64,000 bases of DNA from Haliclona indistincta (lineage: Eukaryota; Porifera; Demospongiae; Haplosclerida; Chalinidae): positions 9,878,176 to 9,942,175 of the forward strand of contig OZ024789.1 of assembly GCA_964017065.1 (NCBI GenBank), given 5' to 3'. Below the pieces are notes generated by a model. The model worked only from the letters and a program-made list of their open reading frames with translations. It was not told where the DNA came from and made no database searches. Positions 36,901-47,800 of the stretch are shown in pieces. Within the stretch, counting starts at the first letter, position 1. Each line of letters begins with the position of its first letter. The position numbers and the translations under genes are program-made.

Positions 36901-38117
36901 AACACAATGAAATAGGTCAAATAGCATGCCTTTAGTCAATAAGCACGAACGAGTACTGGAAAATTTACTAGTCTTTATAGCAAAATTGCAATATTATCAC
37001 TGGGCATATGGTGCACAGAGATTTTTCTGTACTTCTGATATACCACATCACTACCCTTTAAGCTGTATATAGTCACTGCTCTTTCACATGAAGGAATAGT
37101 GCTCTAGGCAGTATGAAAAATCTTGTGAGCTAGCTATCCCTTTAGTGCTATATTATCCGTATACGATTTCCTCACCATTCTTGGTAACCGCTCGCAGCAC
37201 TCGTTGCAAAATGTCATTGTTGTAGACAACATGGAGAGCACATATGCTATAGAAATATCCATGATAAACTATACCCAGTACTGAGCAGATTAAGAACACG
37301 AGGACCCATACTGCCGTCAAGCACGGTAGACTAATATCCAGCAAAGAATAGGTAGGGATCTGAATTTTTTTCGTCCTCGGCGATACTCCTCTTCGAAGCA
37401 CTATATGAAGATATTGTCCCAGTAAATGGCCATACTTCAAAACTGCCTCTCTGTATAAAAAATACATATTAGACACATGCAAGAAGAAATATGGTTAAGT
37501 GCAGTTGCCTAATTTAATGTCTGTCTCAATGAGCTCCTGGTACAACTACAGTAGTTTAGAAAACTGCTACGTAACACATGTTACTCAAATACTTGTAGAT
37601 GATATTCATCTTTTCCTCAACTGCAGCTCAAATACATATGACAATGTATTTCAGGGCTGGTTTACCATGACTAGCACCTCGTTGCATTGCTAGTTCAAAT
37701 TGTATTGCAACGTAACATGACACAAAAATAGAAAAATGTCTATATCTGCATTGCATTTACGTCATAACATAGGACAAACCACTGCGTCACATTATAAACC
37801 AGCTTTTACAGAACACAAGCATGTTGACTTACATTACATTATTAGTAAAGTAAAAGTTTTAATAAAAAAACTGAAAAGTGTAGGGATGATGCTTGCAAAA
37901 GTAAAGGAACAAGGCTTGGAAAAGGAAAGGAATAATGCTTGCAAAAGTAGAAGTCCCATTGTCTTACATTATTAGATAGATGTATAAGTGGAGACGAAAG
38001 TGAGGTAGATTGGTCAAGAAATATTCAACCACCATCCACAGAGCAAGCAGTAGGTGAAATGCTCCAAATATTCGATACACAACTTCATAATTAGATCCAA
38101 GTCTAGGCATAGGAACG
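33974..38117 (-). pseudogene. 5'-truncated IP3 receptor copy A (pore and C-terminal exons)
   Basis: Eight exons match the last eight exons of the full gene: 37968-38117, 37176-37450, 36692-36870, 35786-35971, 34736-34817, 34566-34685, 34337-34471 and 33974-34135. They encode S2 to S6 and the cytosolic tail. Similarity stops just upstream of 38117, so S1 and all regulatory regions are missing. The exon at 34736-34817 has a 4-bp insertion (AACACTGATTGAAG versus AACATTGAAG), which puts TGA in frame before the CFIC zinc motif. The pore exons are open. The luminal loop exon gained four in-frame codons, giving three consecutive NQS sequons. It is most likely a pseudogene. A truncated pore-only product ending just after S6 cannot be excluded. 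Confidence 0.82.
35094..35393 (-). other. Conserved intronic ORF, repeat A
   Basis: Open frame of 99 codons lying within the intron between the S6 exon and the CFIC exon. It is kept open in repeat C (51068-51361, 97 codons, one in-frame 6-bp difference). Repeat B keeps only its 3' part. Sequence includes FTIRIWEQEFSKQIFPECPV. It is not an IP3 receptor exon by comparison with the family. It may be a decayed gene or transposon piece. Confidence 0.3.
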
Positions 38118-38162
38118 CTGGATAAAAAGAGATACAATGGTTAATGTACATGCAGTAATTAA

Positions 38163-38344
38163 AGGCCATGATACACTAGGCAACTTTGTTGCATGCAACT
38201 GTTGCCAGCAACGAAATCGCGTAGTGTGTCATGCGAATTCGAAGCAATTTTGTTGCGTGCAACATTGTTGCCGTTCTATTTCAGGCAACAATGTTACGCG
38301 CAACATTTGTTGCAGGCAACAAAGTTGCGTATTGTATCATCGCC
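38163..38344. mobile_element. TTAA-flanked palindromic MITE
   Basis: Ends AGGCCATGATACACTAGGCA and its complement (GTATTGTATCATCGCC), with repeated GTTGC/GCAAC words inside. It is flanked on both sides by TTAA (38159-38162 and 38345-38348). TTAA target choice is typical of piggyBac-like elements (family knowledge), so it may be mobilised by such a transposase. Only its right end survives in repeat B (from about 45037). Confidence 0.7.
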
Positions 38345-38367
38345 TTAACTATCACTTGCCTTCGAGC

Positions 38368-38809
38368 TAGTGTTGTAAATGTTAACAATAACTAAAACTA
38401 AAACCTATTTTAGTAAGGGTCAAATCATTATTGTTAACAATAACAAACTATAACTACATGTAAAACTAAAATTAGACCAACATTTTAGTTATTGTTAGGT
38501 GATTAAAAATGCAAAAACCAATCAGGTGAGACATGATTGATAGCATCTTTTCATGTGATTGCTGTAATACAACATTTTTCAAGACCTTATCACAGCTAAG
38601 AAGGCAATTCTGTTATTTCTATTGAAAAGCAACACATCTCGCTAACACTAATAGCACGCTAATAACAATAACAATAATTCACAATAACTAAAACTAAAAT
38701 GTGCTTAATTTTATAGTTAACAAATTATAACTATAACTAAAATGACTCCAACAATGTTACTTTAACAATAACTAAACTAAAATTAAACCCCATTACTTTT
38801 ACAACACTA
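38368..38809. mobile_element. hAT-type MITE, repeat A
   Basis: Ends TAGTGTTGTAAA and TTTTACAACACTA. The 8-bp flanks are CTTCGAGC and CTTCGAGT, a target duplication typical of hAT elements. The inside is A+T-rich, with many AACAATAACTAAAACTAAAA words. It is non-coding. The copy in repeat B is at 45093-45562. Confidence 0.75.
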
Positions 38810-39135
38810 CTTCGAGTTCGAGCACTGTTTAGCAGTAATATTCGTGGGATTAAATTTCTGCATTTTTTTGTGGGTTTTGCTTAAACCACGAAAATAATTA
38901 ATACAATGTAAATGAAATGTATTATAAGAAAATTAAAAAAAAAGATTTCTGTTGAAATCAAAGGCATACGTAGAGATGAAGAAATCTACCATTGGTCCAC
39001 ATTGTAAACCAACAAGGAAATGGTAACACGCCTGACTGGATAATAGACCATGCATCCCTCATCAGTGGCTGCTTTACTGGCTATAGGCCATGAATGCTGG
39101 TGTTGACTGAGCCACTGATATAGAATGTCACTGGT

Positions 39136-39664
39136 GTGACATTCTCCTTTACTTCAGAACGATTGGCTGTTGTCAATTCTTGCATCATCATTTTTTGTGT
39201 AGTGGGTATTTTAACATTTTGGTTTTTCACGAAAAGTGTGTATACAAAATCATATCTGAGTGCACTTGAAGTATTCTATCTTCTCAACATATTTCTCCTG
39301 AGTACCGTTAGTCTGGCTACTGCTTCACTTGGATCGGCAGATTGTCAAAATAGCAACCATTGTCTCAGTTTGTCTGTCCATTTTTGTCTGTCTTGTCACC
39401 ATGGCAACGCACCTCTGGTGGAACTTTGACCTTAAGAAGATCAAGAGAAGGCTAGGGTTTGGAGAGTATATAGCAGTACCTCAGGTGGCAGAAGATGAGG
39501 ACAATAAAGAGGAAAGATCTCCTCTAGGATCCCCTCCATCAATAGTGTATGGCTCACATAGAGGAGAGCAACAGTTTGTACTGGAGTTTCCATATCCTCG
39601 TGAAGAGAACGAGTCATCTTCTCCAGTGCTATTAGCAAGAGAACCACTACTGTTTGATACTTGA
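39136..39664 (+). pseudogene. C-terminal fragment of a multipass membrane protein, copy A
   Basis: The frame opens after an acceptor-like TTTACTTCAG and encodes two hydrophobic segments. The first is around YLSALEVFYLLNIFLLSTVS and the second around VSVCLSIFVCLVTMATHLWW. A hydrophilic tail ends LLAREPLLFDT. The YTKSYLSALEVFYLLNI pattern resembles the last membrane region of large receptor-like proteins in sponges and cnidarians (recall, not searched). An extra A in CAAAATAGC near 39349 shifts the frame between the two segments. Copy B lacks that base but has its own stop upstream. No upstream exons were found, so it is a fragment. Confidence 0.5.
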
Positions 39665-40049
39665 ACTCACATGCATAATGCAGTGATTTTCAATTCCATT
39701 ACCTGGCCTGCCTTAGCTTATTTTGTTCATTTTTAACTTTATTGTGTATTTTAATTTTTTTTGTTTTTTGTGTAGATTAGTTCTTTTGGTATAACTTAGT
39801 TCTTTTTTTTCTTTTTTATATCTTAGTTCTTTTTGTATAGCTTAGTTGTTTTGTTTAGTTCTTTCTTTATGTACATCTCAGTGAAGTAGGTATAGTTTTA
39901 TAAATCTGTTACACTGTGGTTTGAAGTGTTATCAAGCATAAGAAGTTATGGATAAGCTTCTGGAGGGGGTATACTGTACTAACTCATACTGCAGTTACAA
40001 ACCAAGAATGAGCCATACCCTTGCCTACAACTACAAAATTCAGTACAAG

Positions 40050-40297
40050 AAAATTAAAAAGATTTCTATCGAAATCAAAAGTATGGAACAAGCATAGAAT
40101 GGTAACATGATTGACTTGCTAACAGACCATAGATCCCTACATCAGTGGCTGCTGTGGCTGACTATAGCTAGTTCAGCTAGTTGCTGTTGATCTTATGTAC
40201 AGCCACTGATGTAGGGATCTATGGTCTGTTAGCAAGTCAATCATGTTACCATTCCATGCTTGTTCCTTGTTGGTTTACATTGTTCATGACCAGTGGA
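40050..40297. mobile_element. Foldback element, repeat A
   Basis: Inverted arms sharing CAGACCATAGATCCCTACAT and its complement around a short spacer. It is shorter and less perfect than 19181-19557, and identical in position to 46799-47045 in repeat B. Confidence 0.75.
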
Positions 40298-40304
40298 TGA
40301 GAAA

Positions 40305-40665
40305 ATTTCCTACACTATTTGGGGGAGAATTAGTGCCCTATGGCATTAAATCTTGCCAATAACACTTGTGGGATTGGTCGCTAAGCAGCTGCACTAACTG
40401 TTTCCTCCACTATAATTATAGGGAAAAATTAGTGCTCAGTACACTGGCTCGGTAGCACTAAATGTGTCCTACAGTAATGAAGGGGTATTACAGTGGTGGT
40501 CACTAAATTTTTCCTACTTTACTATAGGGGAGAAATAATGAACTCAACATTAAATTCTTCCTACAATAATGTAGGGGAGAAATAGGGTAGCCACACTAAA
40601 TCTTGCCCAAGTGTGGTAGAGAATGAATAGTTAAGAGGGTTTTTAAATTTTACTACAATAATGTA
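40305..40665. repeat. Degenerate tandem array of short palindromes
   Basis: Words such as CCTACAATAATGTAGGGGAG, CCTACAGTAATGAAGGGG and CCCTACTCTACTATAGGGGA recur at roughly 60-70-bp spacing. Each is an imperfect palindrome followed by GAAATA and then CACTAAAT. It is repeated at 47050-47410. Confidence 0.6.
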
Positions 40666-40675
40666 CCAGAGGTTG

Positions 40676-41048
40676 AGGGATCTTAAGAACAGGTGTCATG
40701 GGAAATTGTGTATCCCCTGTTCAATACAAATTTCACTAGTGACCGTCGTATCCCGGTACATAATTTCCTAATGAATAATGGTCCCTCATACAAATTTCAC
40801 TGGTGATTTTTGTATTCCACGTTCACCATTTCCAAGTGTATTTCGTATCCCATTAGTGGAATGGGTATCCCATTCCGTATACAGGATATCATGCAATGAA
40901 ACTCTCAAGCTCTGCGTTCGGTTCACTATATAAACGAGTCACAGGCTTTGGCTTGCCTATCTCTGCATATACGGGTCATTATCTCATAGTTGCAGTGTAG
41001 AGCTTGTATGGTCAGAAAGTCCACCATAACCAAAGAGAGGAGTTTCAT
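40676..41048 (-). pseudogene. Propeller gene remnant (N7)
   Basis: Only the 5' end of the dead N5-type gene remains. It has ATG at 41048, a signal-like LLSLVMVDFLTIQALHCNYE, then loss of frame and the same GTATCCCA-rich insertion as in N5. It is cut at the unit boundary. Confidence 0.7.
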
Positions 41049-41888
41049 ATACTTGTCGATGTTGTGAGGTATAAACTTGAGAACTGATTGATGAAACGTG
41101 AATCTTGTTTCTCTTAAAATTAGGAATTTCACTTGATCAGTTTTGTTCCTTTGTTCACTAGTGCCTGAATAGAATGTTCTAAAACAAGAGTCTGATCTGA
41201 GCACAATGTATGATACATGTTCTATGTATAGTGCTAGCTGCTAAAGAAACACCACACCATGCATAGCGCTAACATCTTGTAGTTCAAAGATACACATTGT
41301 ACCTTGTTTTTGCAAGACAATCCCAGATGAAATATGTTCATGCAATGTAGCCAATTGTTCCACAGAAATGTTTGTATGCGGCAGGCATGATAGCAGCTAG
41401 GACATGCAATGCAAATGCTTGTACTGTCAATTACTTTTACAGTTGCACACAACAGCTTGTGTGATATAAAGTTACATGCACAAGGGAAGATTGGACAAAT
41501 CATTTAATTCCCTATACAGTACTATTGTAAAGTCTGTTATAGTACAGCTATTTGCTATACAAATAGACTCAAAGTCTTGATTCTTACCGAAATATAATTT
41601 CCACAAGCCTGTATATTAACAGGAGCTAACACTGGCTAGCTGTATAGTGTGTGAGGATCGACATTCTTTATTAGCAACAAAGCTGGTTCAGGATTCAAAA
41701 ATGGTACTTTAATACACTTGTGCTGCATATCTACTATACATGTATCTCTGTGGATACTGACACTATCTCTAGTTTATGAAAATTATTATGTTTTTGAAAG
41801 AAAAAATAATACAAAACCTGCAGTTCAATACACAAATCTAATGCATGTCTATCATGATCTAGAATGTTGTTTGATGATTTGTGGCTTT

Positions 41889-42752
41889 TCAATACAGCAG
41901 AACTTTAGAGGCACTAGGTACTGCAACCAGTATCTTTCCATCGTTGGCGATCTCAACGTCAACTGCTCCACCTCCAGTTGTTTTGATGGTCTTGACCAGT
42001 TTCCCACACTGACTGTAGACAAGAACTCTTCCACTGTGGTCTGCAAGAAGGAGGTTTCCCGCAGTGTCCATTGCTAAACCATCAGCATAACTAATCTCTT
42101 TGTAAGTGGTAGTATCTGCTTGAAGTACCTTTTCATTAGTGATAACATCATCATCAAGACGGCGGCTGTGGGTGTACACTCCTTTTTTGCCTCCCAGTGT
42201 AACATAAAATTCATCATTCATGCCCAATAGAACTCCACGTGCTTCGCCTGGTACGCGCAATTTATCCACCACTTTGCCATTTCGGTCATAAATTATGAGG
42301 TGTTGACGACTGGTGACAAAAAGTTGATGTTTACAAGCTGAAATGCGAAATGAAGGTTCACTAGTTTTGAGAGTTTTAAGAAGTTTTCCGTTGGTCGAAA
42401 GTTCATAAATTTTTCCAGTTGAGTCAGTTATATATAGTCTATGCTTTGTGAAGACACAGTCTCCAAACTGTCCGTTATTTTTGATACCTTGTTTGCGAAG
42501 GTCAACAACTTTCCACGATTTACCGCAGCTGAGGAAGAAGTAGATTTTTCCTTCCTTGTTCCATGACACGACAGCAAATTTACCATTAGGAGCAACACAG
42601 ATACCGTGAGCTTTGGGGACATTGAGCATTTGCTTGGGCTTGTCAATCCCGGCATAGCTTGGAACAGTAGACATCCTCTCATAGTAGCAGGCAAAGGCTT
42701 GTGTAGAAAAGAAAAAGACACTAGCTACCTTCAGCAAGGAGAGGAGTGACAT
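41889..42752 (-). CDS. Secreted six-bladed NHL-like beta-propeller protein (N8)
   Basis: Intronless 287-residue frame, almost identical to N6. The differences I see are Lys for Thr in the signal peptide (LLSLLKVASV), Tyr for Phe in GKIYFFLSCG and Gln for Pro in VYSQCGK. Signal peptide, six blades and the extended blade 4-5 loop are as in N6. It lies 447 bp downstream of an IP3 receptor tail fragment (stop at 43199), with a TATA box at 42796-42805. The near identity means very recent duplication or gene conversion. It is intact. The Lys inside the hydrophobic core of the signal peptide could weaken secretion. Confidence 0.85.
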   Translation of the reverse strand: MSLLSLLKVASVFFFSTQAFACYYERMSTVPSYAGIDKPKQMLNVPKAHGICVAPNGKFAVVSWNKEGKIYFFLSCGKSWKVVDLRKQGIKNNGQFGDCVFTKHRLYITDSTGKIYELSTNGKLLKTLKTSEPSFRISACKHQLFVTSRQHLIIYDRNGKVVDKLRVPGEARGVLLGMNDEFYVTLGGKKGVYTHSRRLDDDVITNEKVLQADTTTYKEISYADGLAMDTAGNLLLADHSGRVLVYSQCGKLVKTIKTTGGGAVDVEIANDGKILVAVPSASKVLLY

Positions 42753-42795
42753 TTTGTGTCCAGTGATTCAACAGAATTTATTAATTATTTTTTTC

Positions 42796-42805
42796 CTTTT
42801 TATAG
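42796..42805 (-). promoter_or_regulatory. TATA box of propeller gene N8
   Basis: CTATAAAAAG at the same distance from the start as in N6. Confidence 0.5.
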
Positions 42806-43198
42806 AAACACTTAGTCTATATAAAATTTGACCAGTTTGAAAGTTGAGTCTATTCAAAATTTGATACAGACATGTTAAGGTTATAGCTGTAGTTGCCAAA
42901 CATGCGAATGACTGTGTTGTGTAGGAATTTTGTCAGCATACGAGACAATCCCATGTTTCAGGAAAGAGGAAAGTCAGGAAACTGTCTTGAATTTAATCAT
43001 TGGATTTTCATTTTTTGTGTTCGAGTTGCTCACCGTTATATTAGTATTATCAGTAAAAATGATATGTAATCTTAAAACTTCTTATGTTGATGGGATTTGC
43101 TATACTATTTCTATAAAGCAACACAGATCTGCAAAGTGCATGCAATTATGAGTTTAGTAGTGCAGTCAAAGTATGCTCAGTGTTAGTAGATTGAATGA

Positions 43199-44450
43199 TT
43201 AATGTAGTCCTGGAAGCAATGATGACAAAGACTGAGGGTCGAACACAAGACCACCTCCATCCCCTCTTCCTGCTCCACCTCTCCTTTGCAGGAAGCGACG
43301 CACCTTCTCTTCTCTCTTCTGTCTCTCGGTTCGTTTGGCTTTAATATGCCTATTCTCCTCCTGCAGATAATTATAAAGAACAATAGGTATCCCAATGTAA
43401 GCTGTTTGCATTTGCAGCCAAAGTTTTCTGCAAAAAATCTAGAGAAAGTTACTTGGTCTACAAAGTAAAAATCCTATATCCATAAGCTTTTTGTTCAAGT
43501 ATAAAAGCTGATGTTTGCTACATGTAGTCAAGATAGTTTTACATAATGGGGGCTACAAACCTTTGTTTTAAAGATTTGCTCAATCGTTTCCAGACGTCGC
43601 GTGATCAGTCCAAGCTTCATTTGAGTACCGTCTTCCTCAGGCTCAAAGCACAGCGCAGTCTCATGTGGAAAGAAGTCAATCTTTGTGTCCTTAATCTGGA
43701 AAAACAATTCCAATAGTATTTGAGTCAGAAAAAATGTGCGGAACTGTGTTATTTAAACCCAATTTTAGTGAGAAAAGGTACCTACCATGTCATGGACATA
43801 TTTCTGTATTGCATTGTGGTTGCTGACATCAATTGAATCAACATAGAGTGAATAGTAGGCATAGTCCCATAGATTGTGATCGTACCTCACATGATGCAAG
43901 AATCCCTGAAGAGAAATATTGCACATTTTTATGAATACGAACCTATAAACGTACCTGGGCATGGCGGTTGAACTCTTGGGCCTGTATATCACAGATGAAA
44001 CACTTGCTCTTCTGGTCTTCTTCAATGTTGCTCTGCAATAAAAATGAAAAAGTATGAGGCTGAATACAAGACAAGGTGTCCCGAGAAACATTTTGTGAAG
44101 TAAATGTGCAGTACGAGATACGTTACTTTACCAAGGGCCTTAATTCACTTTACCTACTGGTTTAGAGTGTAAAATCTAGGCTAACATTTCATTTTCCAAC
44201 ATTTCACACGGATCAAAAATACATCAGGCAAGTAAGTGAATAAAGGCTGGATGGTGGTCACATTGCTGGATGTGGAGTCAATTTTCCATATAATATCTCC
44301 GTATATGGCTACGTTGATTTGTATGCTGGGCATTGGGTAGCTGACTTCACGGGGCACTCAGGAAATATCTGTTTGCTGAATTCTTGCTCCCAAATTCTGA
44401 TTGTGAACTTCAGTGTGTTTTTCGCTTGTGTGAAGGGCTCGTGTTGAGCA
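43199..44450 (-). pseudogene. IP3 receptor 3'-end fragment, copy B
   Basis: Four exons remain: 43955-44032 (CFIC zinc motif, no frameshift), about 43785-43905, about 43560-43690 and 43199-43360 (stop). The pore exons are gone. Similarity ends abruptly near 44450 inside the long intron. With no upstream exons it can only be a fragment, although every remaining frame is open. Confidence 0.82.
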
Positions 44451-45037
44451 GCTCAGTTGCAGTCAGCATCTCTATCTCCCAGTCTGAACCATCGCTGCTA
44501 GCCATAACAAACACACCAGTGCACAGCTCACGTTAAGGACTGCAGGTCGCTGTTGGTTTAGGGTTTGACAAATGAGGCATTCACTTGTTCAGAAGCATTC
44601 TGAGGTCGTATACTGGAGAAAGGCACAGAAAATAAAAGAAAGAAGGAAGTGAGACAGCAATAGTAGCATACCGAACTGCCACTTTTACTGCATCCATTAT
44701 ATAATGGATGTAGTTCCTGGATAAGATAAAGCACTATCAACAAGGAGTATCAAGCACTATCAACAATCATCAATAGTTGCTGTTGTTACAGTAGTGTCTT
44801 AATGATGTGTATGCAGTCTGTGTTCGAGAACACTGTTAAGTGCATGCAGTTGACCTGACGCGACGAAATGGAGTAGCAGACTCTTGTGGTACAGTGTAAT
44901 AATGCGCGGACCGTATCCGCGGTAGAGGGACCGTATCCGCGGTAGAATGAACCCGCGGATTCGGTCCCCCGGACCGAATATGCTAGCGGAATTGGTCCGG
45001 GGGACCGAATCCGCGGGGGACCCGATCCGCTGTGACA
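44450..45037. other. Unique junction sequence with G+C-rich repeats
   Basis: Fills the deletion in repeat B and has no counterpart in A or C. It contains a hairpin (CATCCATTATATAATGGATG) at 44690-44710. At 44905-45035 it has a G+C-rich set of direct and inverted CCGCGGTAGA and GGTCCCCCGGACCGA words, very unlike the surrounding A+T-rich DNA. No gene seen. Confidence 0.65.
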
Positions 45038-45092
45038 CCGGCAACAAAGTTGCGTATTGTATCATCGCCTTAACTATCACTTGCCTTCGAGC

Positions 45093-45562
45093 TAGTGTTG
45101 TAAATGTTAACAATAACTAAAACTAAAACCTATTTTAGTAAGGGTCAAATCATTATTGTTAACAATAACAAACTATAACTAATATTACCAGACTGAACTT
45201 TACTATTAATAACTAAAACTAAAATTAGACCAACATTTTAGTTATTGTTAGGTGATTAAAAATGCAAAAACCAATCAGGTGAGACATGATTGATAGCATC
45301 TTTTCATGTGATTGCTGTAATACAACATTTTTCAAGACCTTATCACAGCTAAGAAGGCAATTCTGTTATTTCTATTGAAAAGCAACTCATCTCACTAATA
45401 CTAATAGCACGCTAATAACAATAACAATAATTCACAATAACTAAAACTAAAATGTGCTTAATTTTCTAGTTAACAAATTATAACTATAACTAAAACGACA
45501 CCAACAATGTTACTTTAACAATAACTAAACTAAAATTAACCCCCATTACTTTTACAACACTA
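45093..45562. mobile_element. hAT-type MITE, repeat B
   Basis: Same ends and flanks as 38368-38809, with a short extra block near 45181-45210. Confidence 0.72.
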
Positions 45563-45899
45563 CTTCGAGTTCGAGCACTGTTTAGCAGTAATATTCGTGG
45601 GATTAAATTTCTGCATTTTTTTGTGGGTTTTGCTTAAACCACGAAAATAATTAATACAATGTAAATGAAATGTATTATAAGAAAATAAAAAAAAAAAGAT
45701 TTCTATTGAAATCAAAGGCATGTAGAGATGAAGAAATCTACCATTGGTCCACATTGTAAACCAACAAGGAAATGGTAACACGCCTGACTGGATAATAGAC
45801 CATGCATCCCTCATCAGTGGCTGCTTTACTGGCTATAGGCCATGAATGCTGGTGTTGACTGAGCCACTGATATAGAATGTCACTGGTGTCACATTCTCC

Positions 45900-46415
45900 T
45901 TTACTTCAGGACGATTGGCTGTTGTCAATTCTTGCATCATCATTTTTTGAGTAGTGGGTATTTTAACATTTTGGTTTTTCACGAAAAGTGTGTATACAAA
46001 ATCATATCTGAGTGCACTTGAAGTATTCTATCTTCTCAACATATTTCTCCTGAGTACCGTTAGTCTGGCTACTGCTTCACTTGGATCGGCAGATTGTCAA
46101 ATAGCAACCATTGTCTCAGTTTGTCTGTCCATTTTTGTCTGCCTTGTCACCATGGCAACGCACCTCTGGTGGAACTTTGACCTTAAGAAGATCAAGAGAA
46201 GGCTAGGGTTTGGAGAGTATATAGCAGTACCTCAGGTGGCAGAAGATGAGGACAATGAAGAGGAAAGATCTCCTCTAGGATCCCCTCCATCAATAGTGTA
46301 TGGCTCACATAGAGGAGAGCAACAGTTTGTACTGGAGTTTCCATATCCTCGTGAAGAGAACGAGTCATCTTCTCCAGTGCTGTTAGCAAGAGAACCACTA
46401 CTGTTTGATACTTGA
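45900..46415 (+). pseudogene. C-terminal fragment of a multipass membrane protein, copy B
   Basis: Encodes the same two hydrophobic segments and tail as 39136-39664, here in one frame from GILTFWFFTKSVYTKSYLSA to LLFDT (stop 46415). Upstream, TTTTTTGAGTAG replaces TTTTTTGTGTAG, creating TGA just before the conserved part. So A and B are inactivated by different lesions, and neither has upstream exons. The call rests on recalled family resemblance. Confidence 0.5.
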
Positions 46416-46798
46416 ACTCACATGCATAATGCAGTGATTTTCAATTCCATTACCTGACCTGCCTTAGCTTATTTTGTTCATTTTTAACTTTATTGTGTAT
46501 TTTAATTTTTTTTTGTTTTTTGTGTAGATTAGTTCTTTTGGTATAACTTAGTTCTTTTTTTTCTTTTTTATATCTTAGTTCTTTTTGTATAGCTTAGTTG
46601 TTTTGTTTAGTTCTTTCTTTATGTACATCTCAGTGAAGTAGGTATAGTTTTATAAATCTGTTACACTGTGGTTTGAAGTGTTATCAAGCATAAGAAGTTA
46701 TGGATAAGCTTCTGGAGGGGGTATACTGTACTAACTCATACTGCAGTTACAAACCAAGAATGAACCATACCCTTGCCTACAACTACAAAATTCAGTAC

Positions 46799-47045
46799 AA
46801 GAAAATTAAAAAGATTTCTATCGAAATCAAAAGTATGGAACAAGCATAGAATGGTAACATGATTGACTTGCTAACAGACCATAGATCCCTACATCAGTGG
46901 CTGCTGTGGCTGACTATAGCTAGTTCAGCTAGTTGCTGTTGATCTTATGTACAGCCACTGATGTAGGGATCTATGGTCTGTTAGCAAGTCAATCATGTTA
47001 CCATTCCATGCTTGTTCCTTGTTGGTTTACATTGTTCATGACCAG
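46799..47045. mobile_element. Foldback element, repeat B
   Basis: Near-identical to 40050-40297. Confidence 0.75.
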
Positions 47046-47049
47046 TGGA

Positions 47050-47410
47050 TGAGAAAATTTCCTACACTATTTGGGGGAGAATTAGTGCCCTATGGCATTA
47101 AATCTTGCCAATAACACTTGTGGGATTGGTCGCTAAGCAGCTGCACTAACTGTTTCCTCCACTATAATTATAGGGAAAAATTAGTGCTCAGTACACTGGC
47201 TCGGTAGCACTAAATGTGTCCTACAGTAATGAAGGGGTATTACAGTGGTGGTCACTAAATTTTCCCTACTCTACTATAGGGGAGAAATAATGAACTCAAC
47301 ATTAAATTCTTCCTACAATAATGTAGGGGAGAAATAGTGTAGCCACACTAAATCTTGCCCAAGTGTGGTAGAGAATGAATAGTTAAGAGGGTTTTTAAAT
47401 TTTACTACAA
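47050..47410. repeat. Degenerate tandem array of short palindromes, second copy
   Basis: Same structure as 40305-40665. Confidence 0.6.
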
Positions 47411-47431
47411 TAATGTACCAGAGGTTGAGGG

Positions 47432-47800
47432 ATCTTAAGAACAGGTGTCATGGGGAATTGTGTATCCCCTGTTCAATACAAATTTCACTAGTGACCGTCG
47501 TATCCCGGTACATAATTTCCTAGTGAATAATGGTTCCTCATACAAATTTCACTGGTGATTTTTGTATTCCACATTCACCATTTCCAAGTGTATTTCGTAT
47601 CCCATTAGTGGAATGGGTATCCCATTCCGTATACAGGATATCATGCAATGAAACTCTCAAGCGCTGCATTCGGTTCACTATATAAACGGGTCACGGTCTT
47701 TGGCTTGCCGATCTCTGCATATACGGGTCATTATCTCATAGTTGCAGTGTAGAGCTTGTATGGTCAGAAAGTCCACCATAACCAAAGAGAGGAGTCTCAT
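47432..47800 (-). pseudogene. Propeller gene remnant (N9)
   Basis: Same remnant as N7. It has ATG at 47800, LLSLVMVDFLTIQALHCNYE, then frame loss and the GTATCCCA-rich insertion, cut at the unit boundary. Confidence 0.7.

Larger units (their letters stand above)
31447..40676. repeat. Triplicated unit, repeat A
   Basis: Starts at GAGGTTGAGGGATCTTAAGA inside N5 and ends where the same words recur at 40672. Contents, left to right: the 5' half of a dead propeller gene, a spacer, intact propeller gene N6, IP3 receptor 3' exons, two MITEs, a membrane-protein fragment, a foldback element and a degenerate tandem repeat. Repeat B is 40677-47428. Repeat C begins at 47429 and merges into the full IP3 receptor gene. 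Confidence 0.88.
40677..47428. repeat. Triplicated unit, repeat B
   Basis: Collinear with repeat A, but lacking everything between an IP3 receptor intron (about 44450) and the TTAA element (about 45037). That gap is replaced by unrelated sequence. It carries N7, N8, three IP3 receptor tail exons plus the CFIC exon, a hAT MITE, a membrane-protein fragment and a foldback. Confidence 0.87.

Noticed and set aside
44799..45113. 104-codon minus-strand frame over the G+C-rich island
   Set aside because: Driven by repeat composition and crosses the duplication junction.
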